58,110 bases of DNA from Pelagibacterales bacterium SAG-MED47. GTDB taxonomy: Bacteria; Pseudomonadota; Alphaproteobacteria; Pelagibacterales; Pelagibacteraceae. This document shows positions 27,674 to 36,782 of the stretch, one piece after another; position 1 is the stretch's first letter, and each line of letters starts with the position of its first letter. The position numbers and the translations under genes were made by a program. The stretch covers positions 1-58,110 of the forward strand of contig JACWEO010000007.1 in assembly GCA_014653355.1 (NCBI GenBank), written 5' to 3'. The notes beneath the pieces were generated by a model. That model was not told the DNA's origin. It did no database searches and worked only from the letters and a program-made list of their open reading frames with translations.

Positions 27674-27708
27674 AAGAATAATTTGTAAATTAATTTTATT
27701 TTTAATCA

Positions 27709-28152
27709 ATGGAAATAGCAGTTTTAGCGCTTGGATGTTTTTGGGGACCAGAAATTAAATTTAGTAAAATTGAAGGTATTATCAAAACTGAAGTGGGATA
27801 TTGTGGTGGCAACAGTCCAACGACAACGTATAAGGAGGTCTGCACTGGCACAACAAACCATGCCGAGGTTGTTAAAATTGATTTTGATGAAAAGATTATT
27901 ACTTACGAAAAAATTTTAAAAATTTTTTTTCAAATTCATGATCCAACAACTCTTAATTCTCAAGGACCAGACTTTGGAACACAGTACAGAAGTGAAATTT
28001 TTTATCTCAATAATAAACAAAAGATAATAGCTGAAAAAGTATTAGAAGATACAAATCAAAGATTTTCAAGAAGAGTTGTGACTAAAATTTCTTTATTAAA
28101 AAATTACTGTCCTGCTGAGGAATACCACCAAAAATATTTAGAAAAAAGATAA
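27709..28152 (+). CDS. msrA: Peptide-methionine (S)-S-oxide reductase MsrA
   Basis: Repairs methionine-S-sulfoxide in proteins. The catalytic motif GCFWG has its Cys at residue 10. GYCGG, THNAEV-like TNHAEVV, HDPTTLNSQGPDFGTQYRS and the late Cys in KNYCPAEEYHQKYL are all typical. At 147 residues it is a compact form, lacking the N-terminal extension of longer MsrA proteins. It is followed without a gap by the sulfurtransferase gene. Confidence 0.95.
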   Translation: MEIAVLALGCFWGPEIKFSKIEGIIKTEVGYCGGNSPTTTYKEVCTGTTNHAEVVKIDFDEKIITYEKILKIFFQIHDPTTLNSQGPDFGTQYRSEIFYLNNKQKIIAEKVLEDTNQRFSRRVVTKISLLKNYCPAEEYHQKYLEKR

Positions 28153-28968
28153 ATGTCTTTAATAGAAACAGATTGGTTGGATAAAAATATTGATAAAGTA
28201 AAAATAATTGATTGTTCTTGGCATATGCCTCAAACTAATAGAGTTGGATCTGAAGAATATAAAAATCAACATATTCCAAATGCTATATTTTTTGATTTAG
28301 ATGATAATTCAAAAAAAAATATTGATCTTCCTCATATGTTAGTAGAGGTGGAAGAGTGGGAAAAAATTGTATCACAAATGGGAATTAATAATGAGGATAA
28401 AATTATTATTTATGATAATTCAGATGTACTAAGTTCATGTAGATGTTGGTTTAACTTTATATATTTTGGACATGATCCTAAATTAGTTCATGTTTTAAAT
28501 GGAGGATTAAAAAAGTGGATAGCTGAAAAAAGAAAAATTAATAAAGACACAAATAATATTCAAATATCAAATTATAAAGGTTTAGAAAAAAAAGAGTTAG
28601 TTAAAAACAAAGAATTAATTGATCGAAATATTGATAATGAAAAATTCAAGATAATTGATGGTAGAAGTAAAGAGAGGTTTGAGGGTAAAGTTTCAGAGCC
28701 TAGAAAAGGTTTAAGAAATGGGAATATAAAAAATTCTTTTTGCATACCTTTTAACCATTGTTTAAATATTGATAAAACATTCAAAAACAAAAAAGATCTT
28801 AAAGTTATTTTTGAAGATTGTTTAAAAAGCACTAATGAACAAAATATAGTTTTTTCATGTGGTTCTGGAGTTACTGCGTGTGTTTTGGCACTAGCTTATT
28901 CTCTTATAAATGATAAATATCATCCTTGTATTTATGATGGCTCTTGGGCCGAATACGGTAAAATTTAA
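28153..28968 (+). CDS. sseA: 3-mercaptopyruvate / thiosulfate sulfurtransferase
   Basis: A 271-residue two-rhodanese-domain protein. The inactive N-terminal domain ends around residue 145. The active C-terminal domain has its Cys near 236 in CGSGVTACVLAL; CGSGVTA is the mercaptopyruvate sulfurtransferase loop rather than that of rhodanese proper. WHMP near the N-terminus and IYDGSWAEYG at the end are family signatures. It follows msrA directly, forming a sulfur-metabolism or oxidative-repair pair. Confidence 0.92.
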   Translation: MSLIETDWLDKNIDKVKIIDCSWHMPQTNRVGSEEYKNQHIPNAIFFDLDDNSKKNIDLPHMLVEVEEWEKIVSQMGINNEDKIIIYDNSDVLSSCRCWFNFIYFGHDPKLVHVLNGGLKKWIAEKRKINKDTNNIQISNYKGLEKKELVKNKELIDRNIDNEKFKIIDGRSKERFEGKVSEPRKGLRNGNIKNSFCIPFNHCLNIDKTFKNKKDLKVIFEDCLKSTNEQNIVFSCGSGVTACVLALAYSLINDKYHPCIYDGSWAEYGKI

Positions 28969-28974
28969 TTAAAC

Positions 28975-29844
28975 ATGAAGAGATCAAAAAAAATCATTTC
29001 TTTAATAGTTATATTCTTTTTAATCATAGCAATAGTGATTATCGGAAGAGCAATGATTGGTAATCATTTTAAGAAAAAGTTTAGTAAAAGACCACCTCCA
29101 GGAGTAATGGTTACGGAGGTTATAAAAAAGGAATTTTCCAAAAAAATAGAGACTTTTGGAACGGCTGTTTCAAAAAAATCTAAAACATTTAAGATTAAAA
29201 AAAATGATCTTTTCGGGGAACTAAAATTAAAAGACTTTGTAGAAAAAGGGGACATTTTAATTGAATTAGAAAGTGGAAATATTTTAGCACCTTTTAGTGG
29301 TGTATTAGGATATACTGGTCTAACAGAAGATATATTAGTATCAAATAATATTATCATCATTACACTGGATGATAACTCAACAATATATTCAGATATAAAA
29401 ATCCCCGAAAACTTTTCAGCATCTATTAAAAAAGGTTTACCAGTAGAGGTCAGAATATCTAGTTATAAAGACAAAGTTTTTCAAGGCGAGGTAGATTTTG
29501 TTTCAAGTAGAATTAATGCTGACACAAGAAGCTTGCTGTCTAGAATAAAGGTTGAAAACAAAAACTTGGAATTGATTTCAGGTTCTTTATTAGAAGTAAG
29601 TGTTAAATTTGACTTAAGAAATTCATTAAGTGTTCCTGATACAAGTGTAATGGTTGAAGGAGATAAATCATATGTCTACAAGGTTAATAATAAAAATATT
29701 GTAAATAAAGCTGAGGTTACTACTGGTCTTAGGTCTAATAAAAACATTGAAATCATTTCTGGATTAGATGAAGGAAATATTATTGTAGCTGAGGGTTTAA
29801 AAAAAGTTAGACCTCAAGGAAAAATAAAACCCATAAGTAAATAA
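28975..29844 (+). CDS. RND efflux periplasmic adaptor (HlyD/MFP family)
   Basis: A 289-residue membrane-fusion protein. An N-terminal membrane anchor (about 6-27) is followed by a lipoyl/barrel-sandwich region (LFGELKLKDFVEKGDILIEL, ILAPFSGVLGYTGL), a beta-barrel domain and the C-terminal membrane-proximal domain (VTTGLRSNKNIEIISGLDEG). The coiled-coil hairpin is short or absent, so it is smaller than AcrA. It is directly followed by the RND pump gene. The outer-membrane partner is not in the window. Confidence 0.9.
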   Translation: MKRSKKIISLIVIFFLIIAIVIIGRAMIGNHFKKKFSKRPPPGVMVTEVIKKEFSKKIETFGTAVSKKSKTFKIKKNDLFGELKLKDFVEKGDILIELESGNILAPFSGVLGYTGLTEDILVSNNIIIITLDDNSTIYSDIKIPENFSASIKKGLPVEVRISSYKDKVFQGEVDFVSSRINADTRSLLSRIKVENKNLELISGSLLEVSVKFDLRNSLSVPDTSVMVEGDKSYVYKVNNKNIVNKAEVTTGLRSNKNIEIISGLDEGNIIVAEGLKKVRPQGKIKPISK

Positions 29845-32800
29845 ATGTTTATTACTGAATTAAGCATTAAAAGACCAACGGTATCTTGGGTAATGTCTTT
29901 GATATTAATTATTTTTGGTTTATTTGTTTTTTGGAAATTACCAGTAAGAGAGCTTCCAGATGGAATCCAACCTCCTGTCGTTCAGATACAAGTAGATTAT
30001 AAATCTGCTGCTGCCTCAATTATAGATCAAGAAGTGACTCAAGTTTTAGAGGATGTTGTGGGAGGCGCAGAAGGTATTAAAAATATTGATTCTAAATCAG
30101 AGAATGGGAGAAGCACTATAAACGTAGAATTTGACACTAGTATGGATTTAGATAATGCAGCAAATGATATTAGAGAAAGAGTAGCGAGAGTTGTAGATAA
30201 TTTACCGTCTGAGTCTGACCCCCCTCAAATATTAAAAAGAGCAGCTGGATTTACAACTACTATGTGGCTGTCTTTATCTTCTTCTACCTGGAGTGATTTA
30301 GAGTTAGGTGATTATGCTGAACGTTTTTTAATAGATAAATTTTCAAGTGTTAAAAATGTTGGGAGAATAAGAGTTGGAGGGTTAAGAGAATTAAGTATAA
30401 GAGTTTGGGTTGATCCAATTAGACTTGCTGCAAATAATCTGACAATTCAAGAAGTAGAAATAGCTTTACGAGGTGAAAATATAAGTCTTCCAGCAGGAAC
30501 TCTTGAAGCAGATAACATAGATCTAACTCTCAATTTAGATAAATCATATAATGATATTAACTCTATTAAACAGCTTCCTATTAAAAAAACTAATAATAAA
30601 GTTATTTTATTATCAGATGTAGCAAATATAGAATTTGGTCCTGTTTCAGAAAAAACTTTATTTAAAGCACAAACTAAAGATCAAATAAATTTAAAAACAG
30701 TTGGTATTGGAATCTACGCAAGAAGTGGAGCATCTACAGTAGAACTTTCGGATGATATTAAAAAAAGGATAATTGAGGTTAAAAAATCTTTACCAGAAGA
30801 ATTAGACTTAAGAATTTCTTTTAATAGAGCAAACTATGTTGAAGCTGCAATTGAAGAGGTCTATAAAACTTTGGTAATTGCATTTATTTTAGTTGTCTTG
30901 ATAATTTACTTATTTCTTGGAAATCTAAAGGCTGTTATAGTTCCTGCTATAGCTCTTCCTGTAAGCTTGATAGCTTCTTTCTTAGGTCTTTATATTTTTG
31001 GATTATCAATAAACATTTTTGTTCTTTTAAGTTTTATTTTGGCTATTGGAATAATTACTGATGACTCAGTTATTATGACTGATGCAATTTATAGAAGAAT
31101 AGAAAATGGTGAAACTCCCTTAGTTGCAGCATATAATGGTTCTAAACAAATCTCATTTGCAATCATAGCCACTACTTTAATTTTAGTTGCTGTCTTTCTA
31201 CCTCTTATTTTTATAAAGGGAATATCAGGAACATTATTTAGAGAAACCGCAATCGCATTATCTTTTTCAATAATAGTATCTTCATTCGTTGCTTTGACTT
31301 TATCTCCTATGCTTGCAAGTAAATTTTTATATAAGAAAAAATCAAAAAAATTTTATATTCAAAAATTTGAAAAAATTTTTTTAAGTTTTGCTGATTTTTA
31401 TAAAGAAACTTTAGATATAGTTGTTAACAAAACCAAAATTGTAAGTATTTTTATTATTTTTATAATTCTTTCATCTGTTTTATTATATAGTTTCTCAAAA
31501 AAAGAACTTTTACCTATGGAAGATCGTGGGGCTTATTTAATAATTGGGGCAACAGATGAGGGAAGTTCTTTTGAATACACTCAAGAACAAGCTCAAAAGG
31601 TTGAGGCTAGATTGCTTCCACTTTTGCAGACAGAAGATAGTCCATATTCTAGATTTATAATGCGGGTGCCTGGTTTTGGAAGTTCAGCTAACTCATACAA
31701 CAGCTTTATAATAATTGCTTTATTGGATGATTGGAAAAAAAGGAAAAAGGGTCAGCAAGTTATTTTAAGAGAAGCAATAGGAAAAATTGTTACTCTGCCA
31801 CAAGCTTTGGCTTTCCCAATTTCACCTCAATCAATTAGGGTTTCTAATTATAACAAGCCTGTACAGATGGTAATTTATGGAAATACCTATGTAGATCTAG
31901 AAAAAATTCAAAAAAGAATAATTGAAAAACTTAGATCAAATAAGAATCTTTCAAGAATAGAGTCAGATTACAATCGAAATAAACCAGAAGTAAAATTAAT
32001 AATTAACAAAAATAAGGCAAAGGATTTAGGTGTTTCTAGAAAAACAATAGGTGAAACGCTAGAAACTCTTTATGGAGGTAAAAAGATAACAACTTTCAAC
32101 AAACTTGGTAAAGAATATCCAATTATTGTTCAGCAATATTTATCAGACAGAAGAAATAAGGATGGAATTTCAAAAATATTTATACGTTCCGAAACTAATG
32201 GAAAACTTATTTCTTTAGCAAATCTAGTTAGTTTTAAAGATGAAGGAGCTGCCAAACAATTAGCTAGATACAATAGACAAAGAGCTGTAACAATTTCTGC
32301 AAATATTAATGAAAACTATACCTTAACAGAAGCCATCAAATTCTTTGAGAACATTATGGCTGACTTAGCTCCGAAAAATCAAATCACATGGAAGGGGAAA
32401 TCTGAAGAATTAAAAGAAACAAGTAATGAGTTATTTGTAATTTTCGCTTTAGCCCTGCTAACAGCTTATTTAGTTATGGCAGCAACTTTTAATTCTTTTA
32501 TTCATCCATTTATTATTATTTTAACAGTTCCACTGGCTATTTTTGGAGGATTAGTATTTATTTTATTTCTTAACAGCTCAGTAAATATTTTCTCTCAAAT
32601 AGCACTAATCATACTGATAGGTATTTCAACAAAAAATAGTATTTTAATAGTAGATTATGCTAATCAAATTAGAACTACCGGAAAGAGTATTGAAACGGCA
32701 GTTAGAGAGGCTTGTTCGGTTAGATTTAGACCAATTATTATGACCTCATTAAGCACAATGATTGCAATGATGCCACTAGTGATAGGGAATTTTGGCCCAG

Positions 32801-32973
32801 GTGCTGGGGAAGCTTCGAGGTTAGCTGTAGGGTCAACAATATTAGGTGGAATGATTATCTCAACTTTTTTTACTTTATACGTAACCCCATCAATGTATTT
32901 AGCGCTTGCTAAGAATACTAAAAGAATTGATGCAGTAGATTTAGAACTTAAAAAAGAACTTTCTAAAAAATAA
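29845..32973 (+). CDS. RND-family multidrug efflux transporter
   Basis: A 1042-residue proton-driven trimeric inner-membrane pump of the AcrB/MexF superfamily. Its 12 helices are interrupted by two large periplasmic loops. FITELSIKRPTVSWVMSLIL is the classical opening. LAIGIITDDSVIMTDAIYR carries the TM4 Asp pair and STKNSILIVDYANQI the TM10 Lys, all needed for proton relay. FRPIIMTSLSTMIAMMPLV closes. The gene abuts the adaptor gene. The substrate cannot be told; with no regulator nearby it is probably constitutive or housekeeping. Confidence 0.95.
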   Translation: MFITELSIKRPTVSWVMSLILIIFGLFVFWKLPVRELPDGIQPPVVQIQVDYKSAAASIIDQEVTQVLEDVVGGAEGIKNIDSKSENGRSTINVEFDTSMDLDNAANDIRERVARVVDNLPSESDPPQILKRAAGFTTTMWLSLSSSTWSDLELGDYAERFLIDKFSSVKNVGRIRVGGLRELSIRVWVDPIRLAANNLTIQEVEIALRGENISLPAGTLEADNIDLTLNLDKSYNDINSIKQLPIKKTNNKVILLSDVANIEFGPVSEKTLFKAQTKDQINLKTVGIGIYARSGASTVELSDDIKKRIIEVKKSLPEELDLRISFNRANYVEAAIEEVYKTLVIAFILVVLIIYLFLGNLKAVIVPAIALPVSLIASFLGLYIFGLSINIFVLLSFILAIGIITDDSVIMTDAIYRRIENGETPLVAAYNGSKQISFAIIATTLILVAVFLPLIFIKGISGTLFRETAIALSFSIIVSSFVALTLSPMLASKFLYKKKSKKFYIQKFEKIFLSFADFYKETLDIVVNKTKIVSIFIIFIILSSVLLYSFSKKELLPMEDRGAYLIIGATDEGSSFEYTQEQAQKVEARLLPLLQTEDSPYSRFIMRVPGFGSSANSYNSFIIIALLDDWKKRKKGQQVILREAIGKIVTLPQALAFPISPQSIRVSNYNKPVQMVIYGNTYVDLEKIQKRIIEKLRSNKNLSRIESDYNRNKPEVKLIINKNKAKDLGVSRKTIGETLETLYGGKKITTFNKLGKEYPIIVQQYLSDRRNKDGISKIFIRSETNGKLISLANLVSFKDEGAAKQLARYNRQRAVTISANINENYTLTEAIKFFENIMADLAPKNQITWKGKSEELKETSNELFVIFALALLTAYLVMAATFNSFIHPFIIILTVPLAIFGGLVFILFLNSSVNIFSQIALIILIGISTKNSILIVDYANQIRTTGKSIETAVREACSVRFRPIIMTSLSTMIAMMPLVIGNFGPGAGEASRLAVGSTILGGMIISTFFTLYVTPSMYLALAKNTKRIDAVDLELKKELSKK

Positions 32974-33565
32974 TATATTTATTCTTGTTGAGAGCCTTTC
33001 TGCACTTTAGCAATTGTTTTTTATAAATATCAGATTGTTTTTTAACTTTTTTAGCTAATCCAATTACTTTTTCATTTCTTTTATAATATTTATAATTTCC
33101 CCAACCTTCATGATAAGCAATATATTGTTTAAATGCATCTTTTTTAGAAATTTTAAGAATAGTTTCTGTTTTATTTGTATACCATCCGATAAAATCAACA
33201 CTGTCTTTAAATCTTGCTCTAGTTGCGAATTTATTACCTGTTTCTTTTTTATATTGTTCCCAAGTTCCCTTAACTGCTTGTGAGTAACCAAAAGAACTTG
33301 ATGGTCTTTTAAATGGAATTATCTTAAAAATTTTCTCTCTTGGTGGCTTGGCTAGCCAATCAAAATCTGACTCTATTCTTATAATAGCTAACTGAATATA
33401 TATAGGAGTACCCCATTTGAGTTCTGTTTTTTTTGTATGTTTATACCATAAATATCTTTCATTAAAAATTGAACAGCTATCAGAAACATTTTTTGGAATA
33501 GAAGAACAAGCTGAAAATAAAAAAAATATCAAAAATAAAATTTTATTTAAGTTCTTTTTTTTCAT
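32963..33565 (-). CDS. Lytic transglycosylase-like lipoprotein
   Basis: A 200-residue protein with a lipoprotein signal (IFFLFSACSS, lipidated Cys about residue 19) and an SLT-like domain. The likely catalytic Glu is in IRIESDFDW, followed by SSFGYSQAVKGTWEQYK (the GxxQ-type motif) and IAYHEGWGNYKYY. It probably cleaves peptidoglycan glycan strands at the outer-membrane side. It converges on the RND gene (11-base overlap), and its start overlaps the VanZ-like gene by 23 bases. Confidence 0.8.
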   Translation of the reverse strand: MKKKNLNKILFLIFFLFSACSSIPKNVSDSCSIFNERYLWYKHTKKTELKWGTPIYIQLAIIRIESDFDWLAKPPREKIFKIIPFKRPSSSFGYSQAVKGTWEQYKKETGNKFATRARFKDSVDFIGWYTNKTETILKISKKDAFKQYIAYHEGWGNYKYYKRNEKVIGLAKKVKKQSDIYKKQLLKCRKALNKNKYIIF

Positions 33566-33956
33566 TTTTTGAATTGTTGATAAATTTTTTTAGCTGATAA
33601 AAAATATAAATACATAAAACACCTAAAATATTTCCAAATAAATCTGAAAATTCAAAACCTCTATTTGGAATTATAAAATGTAATAGTTCTAAGAAAATGG
33701 AAATTAAAAATAAATAAGAAAATATAAAAGTTAGTCTTTGATTATCATAGGATATATAACCTAAAAAAGTTAAAGCCATAAAAGCATAAACATGGTTAGA
33801 AGATACTATAAAATCCGAGGTAATTTGTGGTTGCAACGCTAGATTGCCATATATGAAATAACCTAAGATACTACCTGGAAATAAATAAAGAACAATTAGT
33901 ATAAAGTTGGATATATAAAAAAATGTTTTAAGATATGGAAAAAAAAATTTAAACAT
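33543..33956 (-). CDS. VanZ-like membrane protein
   Basis: A 137-residue protein with about four membrane helices. The pattern of the VanZ family is visible: a hydrophobic first helix ending LYLFPGS, the middle SSNHVYAFMALTFLGY and FLELLHFIIPNRGFEFSDLFGNILGV, where the final E-x-x-H...R-x-x-x-x-D-x-x-x-N pattern is typical. Function is uncertain. It is transcribed toward the transglycosylase-like gene, so an envelope link is plausible. Confidence 0.75.
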   Translation of the reverse strand: MFKFFFPYLKTFFYISNFILIVLYLFPGSILGYFIYGNLALQPQITSDFIVSSNHVYAFMALTFLGYISYDNQRLTFIFSYLFLISIFLELLHFIIPNRGFEFSDLFGNILGVLCIYIFYQLKKFINNSKNEKKELK

Positions 33957-33996
33957 ATACTAAGATTTTATTTATATTAAAATACAGATTAAAGTA

Positions 33997-34713
33997 ATGA
34001 ATTATTTGATATTAGTTAGACATGGGCAAAGTACTTGGAATCTTGAAAACAGGTTTACAGGCTGGGTAGATGTAGATTTAACAAAAAATGGTGAATTAGA
34101 GGCCAAAAAAGCAGGTTCATTAATTAAAGAAGAAAATATTGAAATTGATCTATATTTTTCATCATTTCAATTAAGAGCAAATAATACGCTAAAAATAATT
34201 CAAGAAGTTTTAGATGATAGAAGAAATTTTATTAAAGCTTGGCAATTGAATGAAAGACATTATGGGGCCTTAACAGGTCTAAATAAATCTAAGATGAGTC
34301 AAAAGATTGGTGATGATAAGATTTATCAATTTAGACGTTCTTGGGATATTAAGGCAGATCCTTTAGATAAAGAAAGCCCATTCCATCCAATTAATATAGA
34401 TATATACAAAAATATTCAAATAGAAAACATACCAGATACTGAGTCTTTAAAAGATACTTATGAAAGAGTTATCAAATTTTATAATGAGGAAATTGAGGAT
34501 CAACTTAAAAAAAAAAAAAATATTTTAATTTCAGCTCATGGAAACTCAATAAGAGCTTTGTGTAAATATCTATTAAAAATAGATAATAATCAAATCAGTA
34601 AGCTAGAGATACCTACTGGGAATCCTTTAATGATAAAATTTAGTGAGGAATATAAAATTAAGAGTTGTGAATATTTAGATAAAGAAAGAGCTAAAGATCT
34701 TGTAGCTTTTTAA
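33997..34713 (+). CDS. gpmA: 2,3-bisphosphoglycerate-dependent phosphoglycerate mutase
   Basis: Glycolytic/gluconeogenic enzyme interconverting 3- and 2-phosphoglycerate, 238 residues. The phospho-His is in LVRHGQSTWN (His 9). The conserved Glu/Arg/His segment is LNERHYGALTG, and the second catalytic His is in ISAHGNSIRAL. FTGWVDVDLTKNG is the substrate loop. Its 3' end overlaps the convergent MurU-like gene by 23 bases. Confidence 0.96.
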   Translation: MNYLILVRHGQSTWNLENRFTGWVDVDLTKNGELEAKKAGSLIKEENIEIDLYFSSFQLRANNTLKIIQEVLDDRRNFIKAWQLNERHYGALTGLNKSKMSQKIGDDKIYQFRRSWDIKADPLDKESPFHPINIDIYKNIQIENIPDTESLKDTYERVIKFYNEEIEDQLKKKKNILISAHGNSIRALCKYLLKIDNNQISKLEIPTGNPLMIKFSEEYKIKSCEYLDKERAKDLVAF

Positions 34714-35380
34714 AAATTTTTAAATCTGTTAAATGATAAAACTTATTGTGACTTTCAAAACCATTCAATTGATCCTTATTTAATAAATCATTCCAAATTT
34801 TTGAGATAGAAAAGTTCTCAATTACATAATCTTTAAATAAATCTTTATTGAGGATTTGACATCCAATATATATATACTTTTTATCATTATTTATTTTCAA
34901 TAAATTATCTTTAAGATTAAAATCACCATTAAAATTTTGATCAAAACTTAGAGTTTTTTTTGTAAGCAAAAGAATATTATTTAAGTTTTTTTTAAAATAA
35001 AAATCTTTCATCTCTTTAATTTCATTAACATAATTGTTACTCCATAATGTATCTGGATTAAAAACCATATAATTCTGATCATCCAAAAGACTTATCATGT
35101 TCAATATTCCGCCACCAGTGTTTAAAATCTCCTTTCCATCATCAATAATCTGGATTTCTATTGGAAAGTTTTTATTTTTAATAAAATTAAAAATTTTATT
35201 TTTTAAATAAAAAGTATTAATAAAAATTCGTTTAAATCCTAATTTTATAATTGTGTTGATGCATGTTTCTAAAAGTGTGATATTATTTAATCTTAATAGT
35301 GGTTTTGGTATATCTAAAGTTAAAGGATTTAATCTTTTACCGAATCCTGCACATAATATTAAGGCTGTATTAATTTTCAT
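34691..35380 (-). CDS. murU: MurU-like nucleotidyltransferase
   Basis: A 229-residue sugar-1-phosphate nucleotidyltransferase. The signature is ALILCAGFGKRLNPLTLDIP, followed by KPLL. The metal-binding Asp is in YMVFNPDTLW, and ETGGGI-like LNTGGGILN is present. Position directly behind an AmgK-like kinase (4-base overlap) is the arrangement of MurU, which makes UDP-MurNAc from MurNAc-1-phosphate in cell-wall recycling. Without biochemistry a related hexose-1-phosphate specificity remains possible. Confidence 0.78.
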   Translation of the reverse strand: MKINTALILCAGFGKRLNPLTLDIPKPLLRLNNITLLETCINTIIKLGFKRIFINTFYLKNKIFNFIKNKNFPIEIQIIDDGKEILNTGGGILNMISLLDDQNYMVFNPDTLWSNNYVNEIKEMKDFYFKKNLNNILLLTKKTLSFDQNFNGDFNLKDNLLKINNDKKYIYIGCQILNKDLFKDYVIENFSISKIWNDLLNKDQLNGFESHNKFYHLTDLKIFKKLQDL

Positions 35381-36318
35381 TTTATCTTTTTTTTAAAATT
35401 TTGACTTAATAGAATTCTTAAATCTTTAAATTTTTCATTATCTTTAATTCTCATATTTATCAATCTCCAAGTATAAGGTATGAATTTTAAGTAATTTTTT
35501 TTATTTTCCCTAAACGCAAGGCGAGTGAAAATTCCAATTATTTTAAGATTTCTTAAAATTGATAAAATTTCAAAATCATTTTTAAATTTTGATTTATCTA
35601 ATTTTTTTTGACCTTTAAGATAATAGTTATAAATTTTATCTTTCGTTATTTGTGATGTTTCAAACCTCACATCATCTATTAAAGATGCTAAGTCATAAGC
35701 CTTGTTGCCTATCAGCGCATCTTGACTATCAATAACCCCTATTTGTTCATTAACAACCATTAAATTAGATATATGAAAATCCCTATGAACAAAAATATTA
35801 TTTTTTAATTTCAAATTTAGAGAAAGTTCTCTGATAATCATTTTAAATTTTTTATTAAATTTACTCCTTTTGTTTACCGGCATATTTTTTTTTACATACC
35901 AATCACAAAATAATTCCGCTTCCTCAATTAATATTTTTTTATTATATTTTGGAATTATATAATTTTTATTTTTAAAATTTTTTATCTGTCTATTTTTAAT
36001 TGATTGTATTTTAATCAATATTTTTACTATTCTTTTAAAATATAAAAGCTTATTTTTTTTTTTATATTTTAAAATTCTTAAAACTGTATTGTTTCCAAAA
36101 TCTTGGATTTCTAAATAACCCTTATTATATTTTTCTAAATATAGGGCTGGAGCTAAAATATTATTTTTTATAAAAATTTTATTTATTGCATCATAAACTA
36201 GGAGATTTTTTAATTTATCTTTTTTTGCGAAAACGACTATAGAATTAAAGCTATCATTTTTTTTTCGGTAAAACTTTCGAACTGATGCATCCCCTTTTAT
36301 TTTTTTTAAATTTTTCAT
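35377..36318 (-). CDS. amgK: AmgK-like sugar kinase (aminoglycoside phosphotransferase fold)
   Basis: A 313-residue kinase. The catalytic loop is VHRDFHISNLMV and the metal-binding loop is IGVIDSQDALIG, followed by AYDLASLIDD. The start LKKIKGDASVRKFYR is the G-D-A-S-x-R glycine-rich motif of the AmgK group (anomeric MurNAc/GlcNAc kinase). It lies between tsaE and murU, an order common in alphaproteobacteria and pseudomonads. Very lysine/asparagine-rich sequence reflects local A-richness. Confidence 0.8.
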   Translation of the reverse strand: MKNLKKIKGDASVRKFYRKKNDSFNSIVVFAKKDKLKNLLVYDAINKIFIKNNILAPALYLEKYNKGYLEIQDFGNNTVLRILKYKKKNKLLYFKRIVKILIKIQSIKNRQIKNFKNKNYIIPKYNKKILIEEAELFCDWYVKKNMPVNKRSKFNKKFKMIIRELSLNLKLKNNIFVHRDFHISNLMVVNEQIGVIDSQDALIGNKAYDLASLIDDVRFETSQITKDKIYNYYLKGQKKLDKSKFKNDFEILSILRNLKIIGIFTRLAFRENKKNYLKFIPYTWRLINMRIKDNEKFKDLRILLSQNFKKKIK

Positions 36319-36326
36319 TTAAAAAA

Positions 36327-36782
36327 TTACAAATCTAAACCTTTAATTTGAACAAATCTTTTCTCTTGATGTTCGTCATATTCAAAGCTTAATTCTATCA
36401 AATTTTCTGGCTTTACTTCAATCAATTCTGGCCACTCTATCAATGTAATTGCACTTTTGTAGTTTGCAAATAAATCTAAATTTTTGAGCTCATCCTTAGA
36501 TTTTAATCTAAATAAATCATAATGATTTATCTTTATTTTACGAATACTATATTCGTTTAATATATTAAATGTAGGACTAGTTACTTCTGTTTGTTTTAAT
36601 TTGTTCTCTCTTTGAAGACCATTCACTAAATATCTTACAAAAGTTGTCTTACCTACACCCATATCACCATATAAAAATACTATATCGCTAGTTTTAAGTT
36701 TAATTAATATTTTGCTTGCTAATTCTTCTGTTTTATTTTCTGAAGATAAATCTATTATATCATTTTTAATAACGGTAGGCAT
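36327..36782 (-). CDS. tsaE: tRNA threonylcarbamoyladenosine biosynthesis ATPase TsaE
   Basis: A 151-residue ATPase of the TsaBDE complex needed for t6A at position 37 of ANN-decoding tRNAs. The Walker A motif is [17 protein letters not shown]. The conserved [10 protein letters not shown] and HYDLFRL, and the late LIEWPELI, are family signatures. Its start overlaps the ahcY 3' end by 17 bases, and amgK follows after 8 bases. Confidence 0.95.
   Translation of the reverse strand: MPTVIKNDIIDLSSENKTEELASKILIKLKTSDIVFLYGDMGVGKTTFVRYLVNGLQRENKLKQTEVTSPTFNILNEYSIRKIKINHYDLFRLKSKDELKNLDLFANYKSAITLIEWPELIEVKPENLIELSFEYDEHQEKRFVQIKGLDL

Noticed and set aside
33064-33291. Minus-strand 75-codon frame inside the transglycosylase-like gene
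   Set aside because: Alternative frame of a gene whose lipobox and SLT motifs are in the other frame.
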